This document shows positions 1 to 13,025 of a DNA stretch of 64,000 nucleotides, in pieces. The DNA lies in assembly GCF_028294535.1 (NCBI RefSeq), contig NZ_JAQBIE010000021.1, positions 1 to 64,000 on the forward strand, in the 5' to 3' direction. The notes under the pieces are model-generated. The model was not told where the DNA came from, ran no database searches, and was given only the letters and a program-made list of their open reading frames with translations. The translations under genes were made by a program, and so were the position numbers. This stretch comes from Paracoccus onchidii. Its GTDB lineage: Bacteria; Pseudomonadota; Alphaproteobacteria; Rhodobacterales; Rhodobacteraceae. The number at the start of each line of letters is the position of its first letter. The stretch's first letter is position 1.

Positions 1-1
1 C

Positions 2-73
2 GGGAACATCCCGCCAGCCGAGGCAGAGGCCAACTTCTACGCGGCTCTGGAAACTGAGAACATGGCCGCGTAA
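2..73 (+). CDS. IS3-family transposase OrfB, C-terminal end (partial)
   Basis: Only the last 23 codons are in the window; the gene enters from the left edge and stops with TAA at 71-73. The visible end reads GNIPPAEAEANFYAALE, then a short acidic tail. This is the usual C-terminus of IS3-group DDE transposases, whose catalytic part would lie outside the window. A right terminal repeat follows at about 86-113, which supports an IS end. Whether the upstream element is intact cannot be judged here. Confidence 0.7.
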   Translation, partial: GNIPPAEAEANFYAALETENMAA

Positions 74-85
74 CTAGTCAAAATC

Positions 86-113
86 AGCCTCCGGAAAAAC
101 CCGGCGCGGTTCA
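86..113 (+). repeat. Right terminal inverted repeat of the IS3-family element
   Basis: The stretch begins AGCCTCCGG and ends GGCGCGGTTCA. This resembles the outer ends of many IS3-family elements, which as a reverse complement start TGAACCG and continue into a CCGG-rich block. It lies 12 nt after the transposase stop codon, the normal spacing. The left repeat and any target duplication are outside the window. Confidence 0.55.
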
Positions 114-259
114 CTGCGCAGGATCTGCGACGCACGTGGTCTCGGGCGGAGCGGCACTGTGGCGATGTGGATCACAAGGCCGATATGTATAAGAAACGCG
201 ACCCTGAGGCCGCGCAACTTTGTAGCAAATCCCGGGATGGGGCGAACAGCGGGCTGACC

Positions 260-571
260 CTAGTCCTCATCCTCGTTCGAGACATCGGCAATCTCGTCCA
301 GGGAAACGTCGCCGTCATCATCATCATCGTCCAGCAGATCATCATCGAGATCGCCGCTGTCGTTGTCGATGTCGTCATCTCCATCGAGATTGCCGGAATT
401 CTTGGATGAATTCTTTTCGGCGACCAGAGTCTTGCCGCGCCCATCATTCAGGCTTTCCAGCGTGAACTGGTTGCCGCATGCCGGGCAGGCCATCGGATTG
501 TTGTTCAGATCGTAGAAACGGGTTGAACAATGCGGGCACAGACGTTTCGTGCCCCATTCCTCTTTGGGCAT
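260..571 (-). CDS. FYDLN acid-domain zinc-ribbon protein (TIGR02300 family)
   Basis: Protein of 103 residues. The N-terminal third carries two CxxC pairs (CPHC and CPAC) that would bind one zinc ion, with the signature FYDLN between them. The rest is a low-complexity, very acidic tail dominated by Asp and Glu (about residues 60-103). This architecture defines a family found almost only in Alphaproteobacteria. Its function is unknown. It probably binds a basic partner or nucleic acid, which is inference. The gene stands alone, next to the IS end. Confidence 0.9.
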   Translation of the reverse strand: MPKEEWGTKRLCPHCSTRFYDLNNNPMACPACGNQFTLESLNDGRGKTLVAEKNSSKNSGNLDGDDDIDNDSGDLDDDLLDDDDDDGDVSLDEIADVSNEDED

Positions 572-668
572 GGTATTCTCCTTCCGCCGTGTTTAGGAAA
601 TTGGCGACCCCCTGCCACAGCGTTGGCGGGCTGTCAAAGGGTTTTGTAATTTGATGGGGCAGGGCGGC

Positions 669-1355
669 ATGTCCGACAGCATCGTTCTGGGCAATGGAAT
701 CGAAGTGCGCTTGCGGCGTTCCTCGCGTGCCCGGCGCATGACCTTGCGGGTGCCGCGAGCCGGAGGAGAGGCGGTTTTGACCTTGCCGGACTCGGCCTCG
801 CTGACGGATGGCCGTCGCTTTGCCGAGGAAAAGCGCGATTGGCTGCAATATGCGATCGCGCGGCGCCCGCTGGAACGCCGGGTCGCGCCTGGCGTCGCGG
901 TGCCGGTGGCGGGCAGGCCGCGTGTCGTGACGCCCGCCGAATTGCCCTGTCCACGGCTTCAGGAGGACAGGCTGCTATGCCCCGCGCGCAAATCGGTTGG
1001 GCCAGTCGTAAGGGCCTTTCTGCGCCACTACGCACATCAGCAATTGCAGGGGGCCTGTGATCGCCATTCGGCGGCACTGGGGCGCGGCTATCGGGTGATC
1101 GCCCTGCGCGATACAAGATCGCGCTGGGGAAGCTGTTCGTCGGATGGCCGGTTGATGTTTTCCTGGCGGCTGGCCATGGCGCCGCCAGAGGTGCTGGATT
1201 ATGTTGCTGCCCATGAGGTCGCACATCTGGCGCATATGGATCACTCGGCCCGGTTCTGGGCGCAGGTCGCGGCGCTGATGCCGGATTTCCAGGCCAGTCG
1301 CAGCTGGTTGCGCAATCATGGCAATGATCTGATGATCTGGAAATTCCGAGATTGA
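669..1355 (+). CDS. YgjP-like (DUF45, SprT-type) zinc metallopeptidase
   Basis: Protein of about 228 residues. It has the zinc motif HEVAH near residues 182-186, preceded by the conserved RSRWGSCSS segment, and ends in a short basic tail. These are the hallmarks of the YgjP/DUF45 family, which resembles SprT and the WLM peptidases. The substrate is unknown. ATG at 669 was chosen because a purine-rich GGGCAGGGCGG lies just upstream; ATG 654 and TTG 651 are in-frame alternatives with no ribosome-binding site. The gene diverges from the FYDLN gene and is followed by a GntR regulator 31 nt later. Confidence 0.85.
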   Translation: MSDSIVLGNGIEVRLRRSSRARRMTLRVPRAGGEAVLTLPDSASLTDGRRFAEEKRDWLQYAIARRPLERRVAPGVAVPVAGRPRVVTPAELPCPRLQEDRLLCPARKSVGPVVRAFLRHYAHQQLQGACDRHSAALGRGYRVIALRDTRSRWGSCSSDGRLMFSWRLAMAPPEVLDYVAAHEVAHLAHMDHSARFWAQVAALMPDFQASRSWLRNHGNDLMIWKFRD

Positions 1356-1386
1356 CGGGCGCCGGATTTGTGATCACGTAAGGGCC

Positions 1387-2031
1387 ATGACCACCACCAG
1401 ATCCACGGACCCCGCCGCGCATGAGCGCCTGTATCGCAACCTGCGAAGCCGTATCATGCTGGGCGAGCTGTCGCCGGGGGTTGCGCTGACCTTGCGGGGG
1501 CTGGCGCAGGAATATCACATGTCCATGACCCCCGCGCGCGAGGCTGTGCGGCGGCTGGTGGCGGAAGGCGCGCTGACCCTGTCCGGTTCGGGACGCGTGT
1601 CGACGCCCGAATTGTCGGATGAACGGATCGAAGAGCTTGCCGCGCTCAGGGCGCTGATTGAACCGGAACTGGCGGCCCGCGCTTTGCCTCGGGCGCATTT
1701 CGCGCTGATCGAGCGTTTGGCGCAGATGAACGCACGGATTGCGGATGCGGTCGAACGTCATGATGCCGTTGGCTATATCCGCTGCAATCTGGAATTTCAT
1801 CGCATGCTGTATCTGCGTGCGCAGGCACCGGCGATGTTGGCGATGTTGGAAACCATCTGGCTGCAACTGGGGCCAACGATGCGCGCCTTGTATGGTCGCG
1901 TGAAACGCAATGAGCCGCCACGTCATCACCGGATGATTCTGGCGGCCCTGAGGGCGGGGGACGAACCCGCCTTGCGTCTGGCTGTCCGGGCCGATGTCAC
2001 GCATGGTTTGCGGCATTTGACATCGGCCTGA
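1387..2031 (+). CDS. GntR-family transcriptional regulator, FCD (FadR) subfamily
   Basis: Protein of 214 residues. The N-terminal winged helix (about residues 12-75) includes LRGLAQEYHMSMTPAREAVRRL, the usual GntR recognition-helix region. It is followed by an all-helical FCD ligand domain with conserved His and Asp-type metal ligands (for example FHRMLY and PRHHRMI). Such regulators repress transport or catabolic genes for organic acids or amino acids and are released by a metabolite. No operator or dedicated target can be assigned from the neighbours, which are a peptidase and a SYLF lipoprotein on the opposite strand. Confidence 0.88.
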   Translation: MTTTRSTDPAAHERLYRNLRSRIMLGELSPGVALTLRGLAQEYHMSMTPAREAVRRLVAEGALTLSGSGRVSTPELSDERIEELAALRALIEPELAARALPRAHFALIERLAQMNARIADAVERHDAVGYIRCNLEFHRMLYLRAQAPAMLAMLETIWLQLGPTMRALYGRVKRNEPPRHHRMILAALRAGDEPALRLAVRADVTHGLRHLTSA

Positions 2032-2065
2032 CTGTATCTGCGGTGATGCTGTCGGGTGGTGGGCT

Positions 2066-2647
2066 TTACGGTGCCAGGTTCGACGGGATGACTCGGGCAT
2101 ATTTGGTGCCCTCGATCGAAGCGCCGGCCATCAGACCGGACTGGCCGAAGATCATTGCGACCACCGGATACTGAGCGGTGATCGAATCCGCGCCGACATT
2201 CAGGCCGCCACGCGGAATGGCGTAATAGGCATCCGCCCCCGCAACCCAGCCCGATGCTGCGCGGAAGGACGCAAGCGCCTGATCGGTCTGGAACACCAGC
2301 ACATGGGAATATTGCTGCGCGCCGGCCTGAAAGCCGAAGGTCGCCTGCGTGGCCGAGTAATAATCGACGGTCGCGCCATTGATGCGCAACGCGCCCTGAC
2401 CATATGCGCCACCCACGCCAAGTGCCGCTTCGGTCATCAGCGGCATGTACAACACGCCCTTGGAGTTCTGGATCAAGGATTCAGAGTTTGGGTAATTCTG
2501 CAAAAGGAACTGATGTGTCTGGTCGACGCGGGCGTCAAGGCGCGATGCTGCGTTATTGCCCACACCATTGCTGCAGCCCGCAAGGGCCAGTGCCGCGCCA
2601 CCCGAAGCCAGCAGCGTGCGCCGGTTCATCATGTTGTATTTGCTCAT
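2066..2647 (-). CDS. SYLF-domain (Ysc84-like) lipoprotein
   Basis: Protein of 193 residues. An N-terminal RR-containing signal sequence leads to a lipobox LAGC at about residues 22-25, so it is probably a lipoprotein exported and acylated at that Cys. The mature part is a SYLF/DUF500 domain with repeated Gly/Ala segments, such as EAALGVGGAYGQGALR, and the typical end GLMAGASIEGTKY. The eukaryotic SYLF domain binds phosphoinositides; the bacterial role is unclear. The start at 2647 has GAGG 7 nt upstream. The gene follows hemB after 69 nt and may share its transcript. Confidence 0.85.
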   Translation of the reverse strand: MSKYNMMNRRTLLASGGAALALAGCSNGVGNNAASRLDARVDQTHQFLLQNYPNSESLIQNSKGVLYMPLMTEAALGVGGAYGQGALRINGATVDYYSATQATFGFQAGAQQYSHVLVFQTDQALASFRAASGWVAGADAYYAIPRGGLNVGADSITAQYPVVAMIFGQSGLMAGASIEGTKYARVIPSNLAP

Positions 2648-2716
2648 TTTGTTGCCTCATACTCAGGAATGGGTTCTGCGGACCCTTTGGCGCGCAAGAT
2701 ACGCCAGCTTGCCATA

Positions 2717-3712
2717 TCATGCCAGCATTTCGGCGACCGCAGGCGCGAAATAGCTGAGGATGCCGTCACAACCCGCCCGCCGGAACGACAACAGGCTTTC
2801 AAACATCGCGTCCCGCGACAGCCAGCCATTGCGGATCGCACCTTCCAGCATCGCGTATTCTCCGCTGACCTGATAGGCGAAGGTCGGCGCACCGAATTCG
2901 TCTTTGACGGCCCGGCAGATATCCAGATAGGGTTGGCCGGGCTTGACCATGACCATGTCCGCCCCCTCGGCCAGATCGCGCGCGACACAGCGCAGCGCCT
3001 CGCCGCGATTGGCGGGATTGATCTGATAAGTTTTCTTGTCGCCGACCAGTCGCCCCGAGGCCCCGACCGCATCGCGAAACGGGCCATAGAAGGCGCTGGC
3101 GAACTTGGCCGCATAGGAAAGAATGGCGACATCCTTGTGTCCGTCGGCTTCCAGCGCCATGCGTAGCGCCATGATGCGCCCGTCCATCATGTCCGACGGC
3201 CCCAGGATGTCAGCGCCGGATTCAGCCTGAACCAGCGCCATTTTCACCAATGCCTCGACAGTTTCGTCGTTCAGGATCTGGCCGTCCTTGACGATGCCGT
3301 CATGTCCGTTGGCGTTATAGGGGTCCAGTGCGATATCGGTCATGACGGCGAGGTCAGGCACGGCCTGCTTGATCGCGCGGATGGCGCGGTTGCCGATATT
3401 CTCGGGGTCCCATGCACGTTCGCAAGCCTCAGTCCTGAGGCCCTGATCCGAATGCGGAAAGACGCAGATCGCGGGAATACCCAGCCGCGCGGCCCGTTCG
3501 GCCGCCCGTTGCACGCCGTCCAGCGTCACACGTTCAACACCCGGCATCGACGCGATCTCGCCTTCGGCGCCGGCGACTTCGGTGACGAAAACCGGCCAGA
3601 TCAGATTGGCGGCTGTCAGGTTCACTTCGCTGACCATCGCGCGCAGGTTTTCGGTGCGCCGCAACCGGCGCAGGCGTGTGGCGGGGAAGGGGGCGATGAT
3701 CGGGCTGGCCAT
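2717..3712 (-). CDS. hemB: Delta-aminolevulinic acid dehydratase (porphobilinogen synthase)
   Basis: Protein of 331 residues. It condenses two 5-aminolevulinate molecules into porphobilinogen, the second step of tetrapyrrole (haem, bacteriochlorophyll, cobalamin) synthesis. The two Schiff-base lysines are visible in SYAAKFASAFYGPFR (near residue 203) and MVMVKPGQPYLDI (near 255). The metal site reads ALDPYNANGHDG instead of the cysteine-rich zinc motif, so this is the zinc-independent type, as in Rhodobacter. ATG at 3712 is preceded by AAAGGA and matches family N-termini. A longer frame upstream to 3802 lacks homology and a ribosome-binding site. Confidence 0.97.
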   Translation of the reverse strand: MASPIIAPFPATRLRRLRRTENLRAMVSEVNLTAANLIWPVFVTEVAGAEGEIASMPGVERVTLDGVQRAAERAARLGIPAICVFPHSDQGLRTEACERAWDPENIGNRAIRAIKQAVPDLAVMTDIALDPYNANGHDGIVKDGQILNDETVEALVKMALVQAESGADILGPSDMMDGRIMALRMALEADGHKDVAILSYAAKFASAFYGPFRDAVGASGRLVGDKKTYQINPANRGEALRCVARDLAEGADMVMVKPGQPYLDICRAVKDEFGAPTFAYQVSGEYAMLEGAIRNGWLSRDAMFESLLSFRRAGCDGILSYFAPAVAEMLA

Positions 3713-3813
3713 GTGGGCATCCTTTCGCGGCAGATATGGGAATGCGGCTGGTGCTTTCCCTTGGCGTGCTGTCGTTCTAAGGTCGTGCGCGATCAAGAAC
3801 AAGGAACTGCCTC

Positions 3814-4386
3814 GTGCCTGAATTTGACGGTTGGATCCGACTGCTGGACAGTCGTTCGTTCGGGACGATCTGGTTCTGGCTTGCGCTGCTTGGCATGTGG
3901 TCGGCGACCGGGCGCAATGTGCTGGGCGTGCCGAGCGAAGTATTGCAGCAGGCGCGGCGGGCCCAATCCGCCGGCGAACCGGAACATCCGGCCGTGATCA
4001 CTCTGCTGGACTGGCTGTCGCTGACTTTGCCGCGCTGGCTGCTGGGCGCGCAAGAGGGAACGTTTTTCCTGGCCGTGACCTCTTTCCTGATGACAAGCAT
4101 CGCGATCCTTGGTTTTGGCTATGGTCTTGAATTGGCCCAGGCATTGACGTTGCTGCTGTTGCCATTCCTGATTCTGTTCTGGTTGCGGGTGCGTCTGGCG
4201 CGCAGCCTTGCTCCCTTGCTGGAATCCGGGCAATCCGGCGACCGGCCATTGTCCGGGGTCGCCGCGGATGCCGCACAGCGCATGACCCGCCATCGCAGGC
4301 TGGTTTCGATGATGTCGGTGCTTTCGGTCGCACTGACGGCGGCATGGGGTACTTTGTGGGCTTTGACCCATCCCAACGGGCTGTAA
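3814..4386 (+). CDS. Small integral membrane protein of unknown function
   Basis: Protein of 190 residues with about four hydrophobic segments (roughly residues 18-32, 88-110, 112-130 and 165-185). Between the first two is an amphipathic stretch, PAVITLLDWLSLTLPRWLLGAQEG. I recognise no enzymatic motif. Similar proteins in Rhodobacteraceae have sometimes been labelled a SufBCD component, but nothing here supports a role in Fe-S assembly. It lies between divergent hemB and mfd, 38 nt before the mfd start, so it may be cotranscribed with mfd. Confidence 0.7.
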   Translation: MPEFDGWIRLLDSRSFGTIWFWLALLGMWSATGRNVLGVPSEVLQQARRAQSAGEPEHPAVITLLDWLSLTLPRWLLGAQEGTFFLAVTSFLMTSIAILGFGYGLELAQALTLLLLPFLILFWLRVRLARSLAPLLESGQSGDRPLSGVAADAAQRMTRHRRLVSMMSVLSVALTAAWGTLWALTHPNGL

Positions 4387-4424
4387 CGCTTGACACCGGC
4401 GCGGTTGGCTTTACCTCAACCGTC

Positions 4425-7885
<3,461 letters not shown>

Positions 7886-7889
<4 letters not shown>

Positions 7890-9013
7890 GCGGGCTTATC
7901 CGGTTCGATCGGGGACCATTGCCCGAGGGCAGTGAGTTCGTCGCCCCTCAGGCGATCATCCGCGCCGATACCCCGGCGGGCGTCCTGCCGGCCCTTGCCG
8001 CCATGGAAGCCGCGCAGGCAAGAGGGGCCTGGCTGGCGGGATATCTGTCTTACGAACTGGGATACACGCTTTCGCCCAAGCTTGCCCATCTGATGCCACC
8101 GGCCAATGACATGCCGTTGATTCTGATGGGGGTGTTTGATGGCCCGCGGGCGGCATCCGTCTTGCCGTCGCCACAAAAGGTTCGGATTGGTCCGGCGACT
8201 CCGACCTGGTCGCGCGCCCGATATGACAGTGCGATTGCACAGGTGCATCGCTATATCGAGGCCGGTGATACCTATCAGATCAACCTGACCTTCCCGATGA
8301 CGGCCAAGGTCCACGGTGCGCCGCTGGCGATTTATGCGGCCCTGGGCGCGCGGCAGCCGGTGGGCGAGGGCGCATATATCGATCTGGGCGGGCCGATCGT
8401 GCTGTCACGCAGTCCGGAACTGTTCTTTTCGGTGGACGATCAACGCCGTATTCGCACGCGCCCGATGAAAGGTACGGCAGCACGCGGAACCACACCCGCG
8501 TCTGACCTTGCTGCCGCCCAGGCGCTTGCGTCCTCGGAAAAGGACCGGGCCGAGAATCTGATGATCGTGGATCTGCTGCGCAATGATATCAGCCGCGTCT
8601 GCGAACCCGGCAGCGTGCGGGTGCCATCGCTGTTTCGCATCGAAAAATACGCGACTGTCCATCAGATGACATCGACGGTCGAGGGGCAATTGACGCATAG
8701 CGCAACCTTGATTGATATTTTGCGGGCGTTGTTTCCTTGCGGCTCTATCACGGGGGCACCAAAAATCAGGTCGATGCAGATCATCGCCGAGTTGGAACAA
8801 CAGCCGCGCGGGGTGTATTGTGGGGCAATCGGTTGGGTGGATCCGGCCGGACCCATGCGGTTCAGCGTCGCGATCAGGACACCTGTGCTTTCTGGCGATG
8901 GGGTATTGCGCCTGAATGTCGGTGGCGGGATAACCCATGACAGCGCTGCCGGTTCCGAATGGAGTGAAGCATTGTGCAAATCGCAATTCCTGAACCTGTC
9001 CCCGAATCCCTGA
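7886..9013 (+). CDS. pabB: Aminodeoxychorismate synthase component I
   Basis: Protein of 375 residues, shorter than anthranilate synthase because it has only the chorismate-binding domain and a reduced N-terminus. It aminates chorismate to 4-amino-4-deoxychorismate for folate. Conserved segments are GDTYQINLTFP, the catalytic region ALASSEKDRAENLMIVDLLRND, and the signature PCGSITGAPKIRSMQIIAELE. The start is GTG, whose bases 2-4 form the mfd stop (GTGA overlap), with a purine-rich AAGGCGAAGGC upstream. A pabA-type glutamine amidotransferase is not in the window, so ammonia supply must come from elsewhere. Confidence 0.92.
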
Positions 9014-9609
9014 CAATCATAGAGACGATGCGAGGAGAGCCGGATGGTTCGATCCGCTTACTTGATCTGCATCTGGCCCGATTGCAACATGGCTGTTCCT
9101 CGGTCGACTTTCCGCTGGATATGGCAGATTTGCATGCGGCGATCGCCGCAAATCCGTGGACATGCCTGTCGCGCGTGCGTCTGACCGTGGACATCACGGG
9201 CCGAATCGAGATTTCGGTGCAGCCATTGCCGGACAATCCGCCCGTGTGGCATGTCGCGATCTCTTCCCATCGGTTGAACAGTGCAGATCCCTGGCTGCGC
9301 ATCAAATCCAGTCAACGACCGGTTTATGATGCGGCGCGGCGGGACATGGACGGCAACATTCACGAGGTTCTGTTGCTTAACGAACATGGCGAAATCTGTG
9401 AAGGCAGCATCACCAACCTGTTCGTGTGTCGCGGCGATGAATTTCTGACCCCACCCGTAAGATGCGGGCTGTTGCCCGGCGTGCTGCGACAATCACTTTT
9501 GCGGCGTGGACTGGTCCGCGAAGCGGTTCTGCGGCCCGAGGATCTGCAGGCGGGTTTTTATGTCGGGAATGCATTGCGCGGTCTGATCGCCGCAAAATTG
9601 CACAGCTGA
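8974..9609 (+). CDS. pabC: Aminotransferase class IV, probable aminodeoxychorismate lyase
   Basis: Protein of 211 residues of the PLP-dependent fold-type IV family. The likely PLP lysine is in IKSSQRPVYDAAR, and the family motif EGSITNLF follows. Together with pabB it would convert chorismate to p-aminobenzoate by eliminating pyruvate from aminodeoxychorismate; context makes lyase more likely than branched-chain aminotransferase. At 211 residues it is short for the family (about 270). It starts at GTG 8974, inside the last 40 nt of pabB, which indicates translational coupling. A hairpin at 9617-9647 ends the transcript. Confidence 0.85.
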   Translation: MQIAIPEPVPESLTIIETMRGEPDGSIRLLDLHLARLQHGCSSVDFPLDMADLHAAIAANPWTCLSRVRLTVDITGRIEISVQPLPDNPPVWHVAISSHRLNSADPWLRIKSSQRPVYDAARRDMDGNIHEVLLLNEHGEICEGSITNLFVCRGDEFLTPPVRCGLLPGVLRQSLLRRGLVREAVLRPEDLQAGFYVGNALRGLIAAKLHS

Positions 9610-9616
9610 AGAAACT

Positions 9617-9647
9617 GGAACCCGCCCTGATTTTTTGGGCGGGTTCC
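9617..9647. terminator. Bidirectional hairpin between convergent pabC-like gene and clpA
   Basis: A perfect 11-bp stem (GGAACCCGCCC pairing with its complement at 9637-9647) closes a 9-nt loop containing six T residues. It sits 8 nt after the pabC-like stop and 7 nt before the clpA stop on the other strand. There is no long T run after the stem, so efficiency is uncertain, but its position fits a shared terminator. Confidence 0.7.
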
Positions 9648-9653
9648 GTACAG

Positions 9654-11981
9654 TCAGTCAGCGGTCAGCAATGGGGTGTTCGATTTGCCGATCCGGGGGG
9701 CGTCCGGGCCCGAGATATCGAAGACGGGCTTGTCATCCTTGATCATCACGCGCACGACACCGCCTTTCGTCAAGCGCCCGAACAGAAGCTCCTCGGCCAG
9801 CGGTTTCTTGATGTTTTCCTGAATCACGCGGCCAAGCGGACGCGCACCCATTCGGTCATCATAGCCTTTTTCCGCCAGCCAGTCGGCCGCTTCGGGTGTA
9901 AGCTCGATATGGACATTTCGGTCCATGAGCTGCGCTTCAAGTTGCAGGACGAATTTCTCGACCACGTGGATGACAATATCGCGCGACAGTGGCGCAAAGC
10001 TGATGATCGCATCTAGCCGGTTGCGAAATTCCGGTGTGAACGTCCGTTCGATCGCTGCGGTATCTTCTCCCTCGCGCTTGTCACGCCCGAAGCCGATTGC
10101 CGCTTTTTGCATATCCGAAGCGCCGGCATTCGAGGTCATGATCAGGATGACATTTCGGAAATCGACTTGCCGTCCGTTGTGGTCGGTCAGGCGACCGTGA
10201 TCCATGACCTGAAGCAGGATGTTGAAAACATCGGGATGCGCCTTTTCGATCTCATCCAACAGCAGCACGCAGTGAGGATGCTGATCCACGCCATCGGTCA
10301 AGAGACCGCCCTGGTCAAAGCCGACATATCCCGGCGGCGCACCGATCAGGCGGCTGACTGCGTGCTTTTCCATGTATTCCGACATGTCAAAGCGCAGCAG
10401 TTCCACACCAAGTGTCGCGGCAAGTTGCTTGGCGACTTCTGTCTTGCCCACACCGGTTGGACCAGCAAACAGATAATTGCCGATCGGCTTCTCGGGCTCG
10501 CGCAGACCGGCGCGGGACAGCTTGATCGCCGAGGCCAGCGCGGTAATCGCGGTATCCTGCCCAAAGACGACGCGTTGCAACGTCTTTTCTAGGTCGCGCA
10601 ACACTTCAGCATCGCTCTTGCTGACATTCTTTGGTGGAATACGGGCGATTTTTGCAACCACCGACTCGATTTCCCTGGGGCTGATCGTCTTGCGCCGTTT
10701 GCTTTCCGCAACAAGATGTTGTGCCGCGCCCGCTTCGTCGATCACGTCAATGGCGCTGTCCGGCAGCTTGCGGTCATTGATATAGCGGCTGGCCAGTTCG
10801 ACGGCGGATTTGATGGCATCATTGGTATAGCGCAGTTCGTGATGTTTTTCGAAATGCGGCTTCAAACCCATCAGGATCTTGACCGCATCCGGCACCGACG
10901 GTTCGTTCACGTCAATTTTCTGGAACCGGCGCGACAGGGCGCGGTCCTTTTCGAAATGTTGGCGGTATTCCTTGTAGGTCGTCGATCCCATGCAGCGCAG
11001 CTTGCCCCCGGCAAGAGCGGGTTTCAGCAGATTTGATGCATCCATCGCCCCGCCCGAGGTGGCCCCCGCGCCGATCACGGTATGGATTTCATCAATGAAC
11101 AGGATAGCGTCGGGGTGCTGTTCCAGTTCCTTGACCACGGCCTTGAGGCGCTCTTCGAAATCCCCGCGATAGCGCGTTCCGGCCAGCAATGCGCCCATAT
11201 CAAGAGAAAAGATGGTTGCGTCGGACAGGACGTCGGGGGTTTGCCCCTCGACAATTTTCTTGGCCAGCCCTTCGGCGATTGCAGTTTTGCCGACGCCCGG
11301 ATCGCCGACCAGCAGCGGATTGTTCTTGCGCCGCCGGCACAGGACCTGAACCGCCCGTTCGACTTCGCTTTCGCGCCCGATCAGGGGGTCGACATCGCCC
11401 TTTTTCGACTTGGCGTTCAGGTCGACACAATATTTGCCAAGCGCGGTTTCCTCCTTGGCTTCCTGCACCGGTTCGGCCTGAGCGGATTCATCCGCCGGAT
11501 CGTCGGAGCCCAAAACCTTGCGGTTTTCGTTGAATGACGGGTTCTTGGCGACGCCGTGGGCAATGAAATTCACCGCGTCATATCGCGTCATATCCAGCTC
11601 TTGCAGGAAGAAGGCGGCATTCGATTCGCGTTCGGCGAAGATTGCGACCAGCACATTCGCGCCGGTTACCTCTTGGCGGCCCGAACTTTGAACATGGATG
11701 GCCGCGCGCTGGATGACGCGCTGAAAGGCCGCTGTCGGCACCGCCTCGGAACCTTCGACATCAGTGACCAATGTCGAAAGGTCGTCCTCGATGAAATCGA
11801 CAAGCAGTTTGCGCAATTCTTCCAGATCAACATTGCAGGCACGCATGACCTGAACCGCGTCAGGTTCCTCGGTCAGGGCCAGCAACAGATGTTCCAGCGT
11901 TGCAAGTTCGTGTCGTTGTTCGTTCGCCAGCGCAAGCGCCTGGTGAATGGCCTGTTCCAGGGTGTTCGAGAAACTTGGCAC
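9654..11981 (-). CDS. clpA: ATP-dependent Clp protease ATP-binding subunit ClpA
   Basis: Protein of 775 residues. ClpA is the hexameric unfoldase that feeds N-degron and other substrates to ClpP. An N-terminal double Clp_N repeat (about 1-145) is followed by an acidic linker, AAA module 1 with Walker A GDPGVGKT (near 226), and AAA module 2 with GPTGVGKT (near 507). There is no ClpB-type coiled-coil middle domain, which separates it from ClpB. The GTG start at 11981 has AGGAG 6 nt upstream. The adaptor clpS, often beside clpA, is not adjacent here; the upstream gene is gloB. Confidence 0.96.
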   Translation of the reverse strand: MPSFSNTLEQAIHQALALANEQRHELATLEHLLLALTEEPDAVQVMRACNVDLEELRKLLVDFIEDDLSTLVTDVEGSEAVPTAAFQRVIQRAAIHVQSSGRQEVTGANVLVAIFAERESNAAFFLQELDMTRYDAVNFIAHGVAKNPSFNENRKVLGSDDPADESAQAEPVQEAKEETALGKYCVDLNAKSKKGDVDPLIGRESEVERAVQVLCRRRKNNPLLVGDPGVGKTAIAEGLAKKIVEGQTPDVLSDATIFSLDMGALLAGTRYRGDFEERLKAVVKELEQHPDAILFIDEIHTVIGAGATSGGAMDASNLLKPALAGGKLRCMGSTTYKEYRQHFEKDRALSRRFQKIDVNEPSVPDAVKILMGLKPHFEKHHELRYTNDAIKSAVELASRYINDRKLPDSAIDVIDEAGAAQHLVAESKRRKTISPREIESVVAKIARIPPKNVSKSDAEVLRDLEKTLQRVVFGQDTAITALASAIKLSRAGLREPEKPIGNYLFAGPTGVGKTEVAKQLAATLGVELLRFDMSEYMEKHAVSRLIGAPPGYVGFDQGGLLTDGVDQHPHCVLLLDEIEKAHPDVFNILLQVMDHGRLTDHNGRQVDFRNVILIMTSNAGASDMQKAAIGFGRDKREGEDTAAIERTFTPEFRNRLDAIISFAPLSRDIVIHVVEKFVLQLEAQLMDRNVHIELTPEAADWLAEKGYDDRMGARPLGRVIQENIKKPLAEELLFGRLTKGGVVRVMIKDDKPVFDISGPDAPRIGKSNTPLLTAD

Positions 11982-12166
11982 GGTCGTCTCCTGTCAGTCG
12001 GCTGGCGGTATGGGCAGATTTAGCGGCCCACCTGCCCAGACTGTCACGATACAGTTAAGATTTGGTGGAATTCATCCAGCATCAAGTGCTTTTTGGCCCT
12101 TGACGCCGATTTTTCCCGATTCAGATGCAGATGTGATGTCGTGTGAGGCAGATTTCAACCCTGATA

Positions 12167-12196
12167 CACCCCGGTTGGTGCGCATGAACCGGGGTG
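12167..12196 (-). terminator. Hairpin downstream of gloB
   Basis: A 10-bp perfect inverted repeat (CACCCCGGTT paired with AACCGGGGTG) with a 10-nt loop lies about 25 nt beyond the gloB stop, within the 239-nt gap before clpA. No T run follows on the minus strand, so it may be a weak terminator or an mRNA-stabilising stem. The rest of the gap presumably holds the clpA promoter, which I could not place. Confidence 0.45.
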
Positions 12197-12220
12197 CGTG
12201 CCAGCCATGTCGCGTCGAGG

Positions 12221-12967
12221 TCAGAACTCGTCCTTCATCTTGCGCAGGCGTGCAAAGACCTCGGGATCGCTTGCGCCCTGCATGTTCAGAAGCGGGCGTA
12301 ACTCATTGACGCGCAAGAACGGATTGGTTGCCCGTTCCTGTTCGAGCGAGGCCGGGGCGCATGGCGCCTGCGATGCGGCCACGGCCTCCAACCTGTCTTT
12401 CAGCGCCATGTTCTCGGGGTCGACCGACAATGCGAAAGCGCCGTTGCCCCGGCAATAGTCATGCCCGGAACAGATCAAGGTCTCGCCGGGCAGAGCATTC
12501 AGCCGGGTAAGGCTTTGCCACATCATTCCGGGATCACCTTCGAACAACCTGCCGCACCCCATCGCCATCAGGCTGTCTGCCGTGAAGGCCAGCGAAGACT
12601 GGGGAAAGTGAAAGGCGATATGGCCGATTGTATGCCCGGACACGTCAAGAACGTCGACTGTTTCACCCAGAACTTCGAAACTTTCACCGGGGTTGAGCTG
12701 ACGATCCAGCGGTGGCAGACGATGGCTGTCGCAAGCGGCCCCGATCACCTTGGCGCCGGTTTCGGCGACCAGTTCGGGTACGGCCTGGATATGGTCGGCG
12801 TGATGATGTGTCAGCAGGATCGCGTCCAGCGTCCAGCCGCGTGCGTCCAGTTCGGTCAGGACAGGCAGGGCCTCGGGGGCATCCACCAACGCGGTTCCGT
12901 GTTCACCATGCAGCAAATATGCGTAATTGTCCTGCAGGCAGCGCAATGTGACCAGTTCCAGTGGCAT
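12221..12967 (-). CDS. gloB: Hydroxyacylglutathione hydrolase (glyoxalase II)
   Basis: Protein of 248 residues of the metallo-beta-lactamase fold. It hydrolyses S-D-lactoylglutathione to D-lactate and glutathione, the second step of methylglyoxal detoxification. The binuclear metal motif THHHADH is at residues 53-59, with further ligands in DVSGHTIGHIAF, TADSL and CSGHDY. The C-terminal substrate-binding part (NPFLRVNE) is present. ATG 12967 is the start; the TTG two codons upstream is less likely. A methyltransferase gene diverges from it 59 nt away, so the promoters of both lie in that short gap. Confidence 0.94.
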   Translation of the reverse strand: MPLELVTLRCLQDNYAYLLHGEHGTALVDAPEALPVLTELDARGWTLDAILLTHHHADHIQAVPELVAETGAKVIGAACDSHRLPPLDRQLNPGESFEVLGETVDVLDVSGHTIGHIAFHFPQSSLAFTADSLMAMGCGRLFEGDPGMMWQSLTRLNALPGETLICSGHDYCRGNGAFALSVDPENMALKDRLEAVAASQAPCAPASLEQERATNPFLRVNELRPLLNMQGASDPEVFARLRKMKDEF

Positions 12968-13025
12968 TGGCAAATCCCTTTCTCTGTGATGATGTCGAAA
13001 CTGACAAAGGCAGGCGCGGGGTGCA

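Noticed and set aside
3302..3997. 231-codon plus-strand frame across hemB
   Set aside because: Antisense to hemB, which has both catalytic lysines and a clear start.
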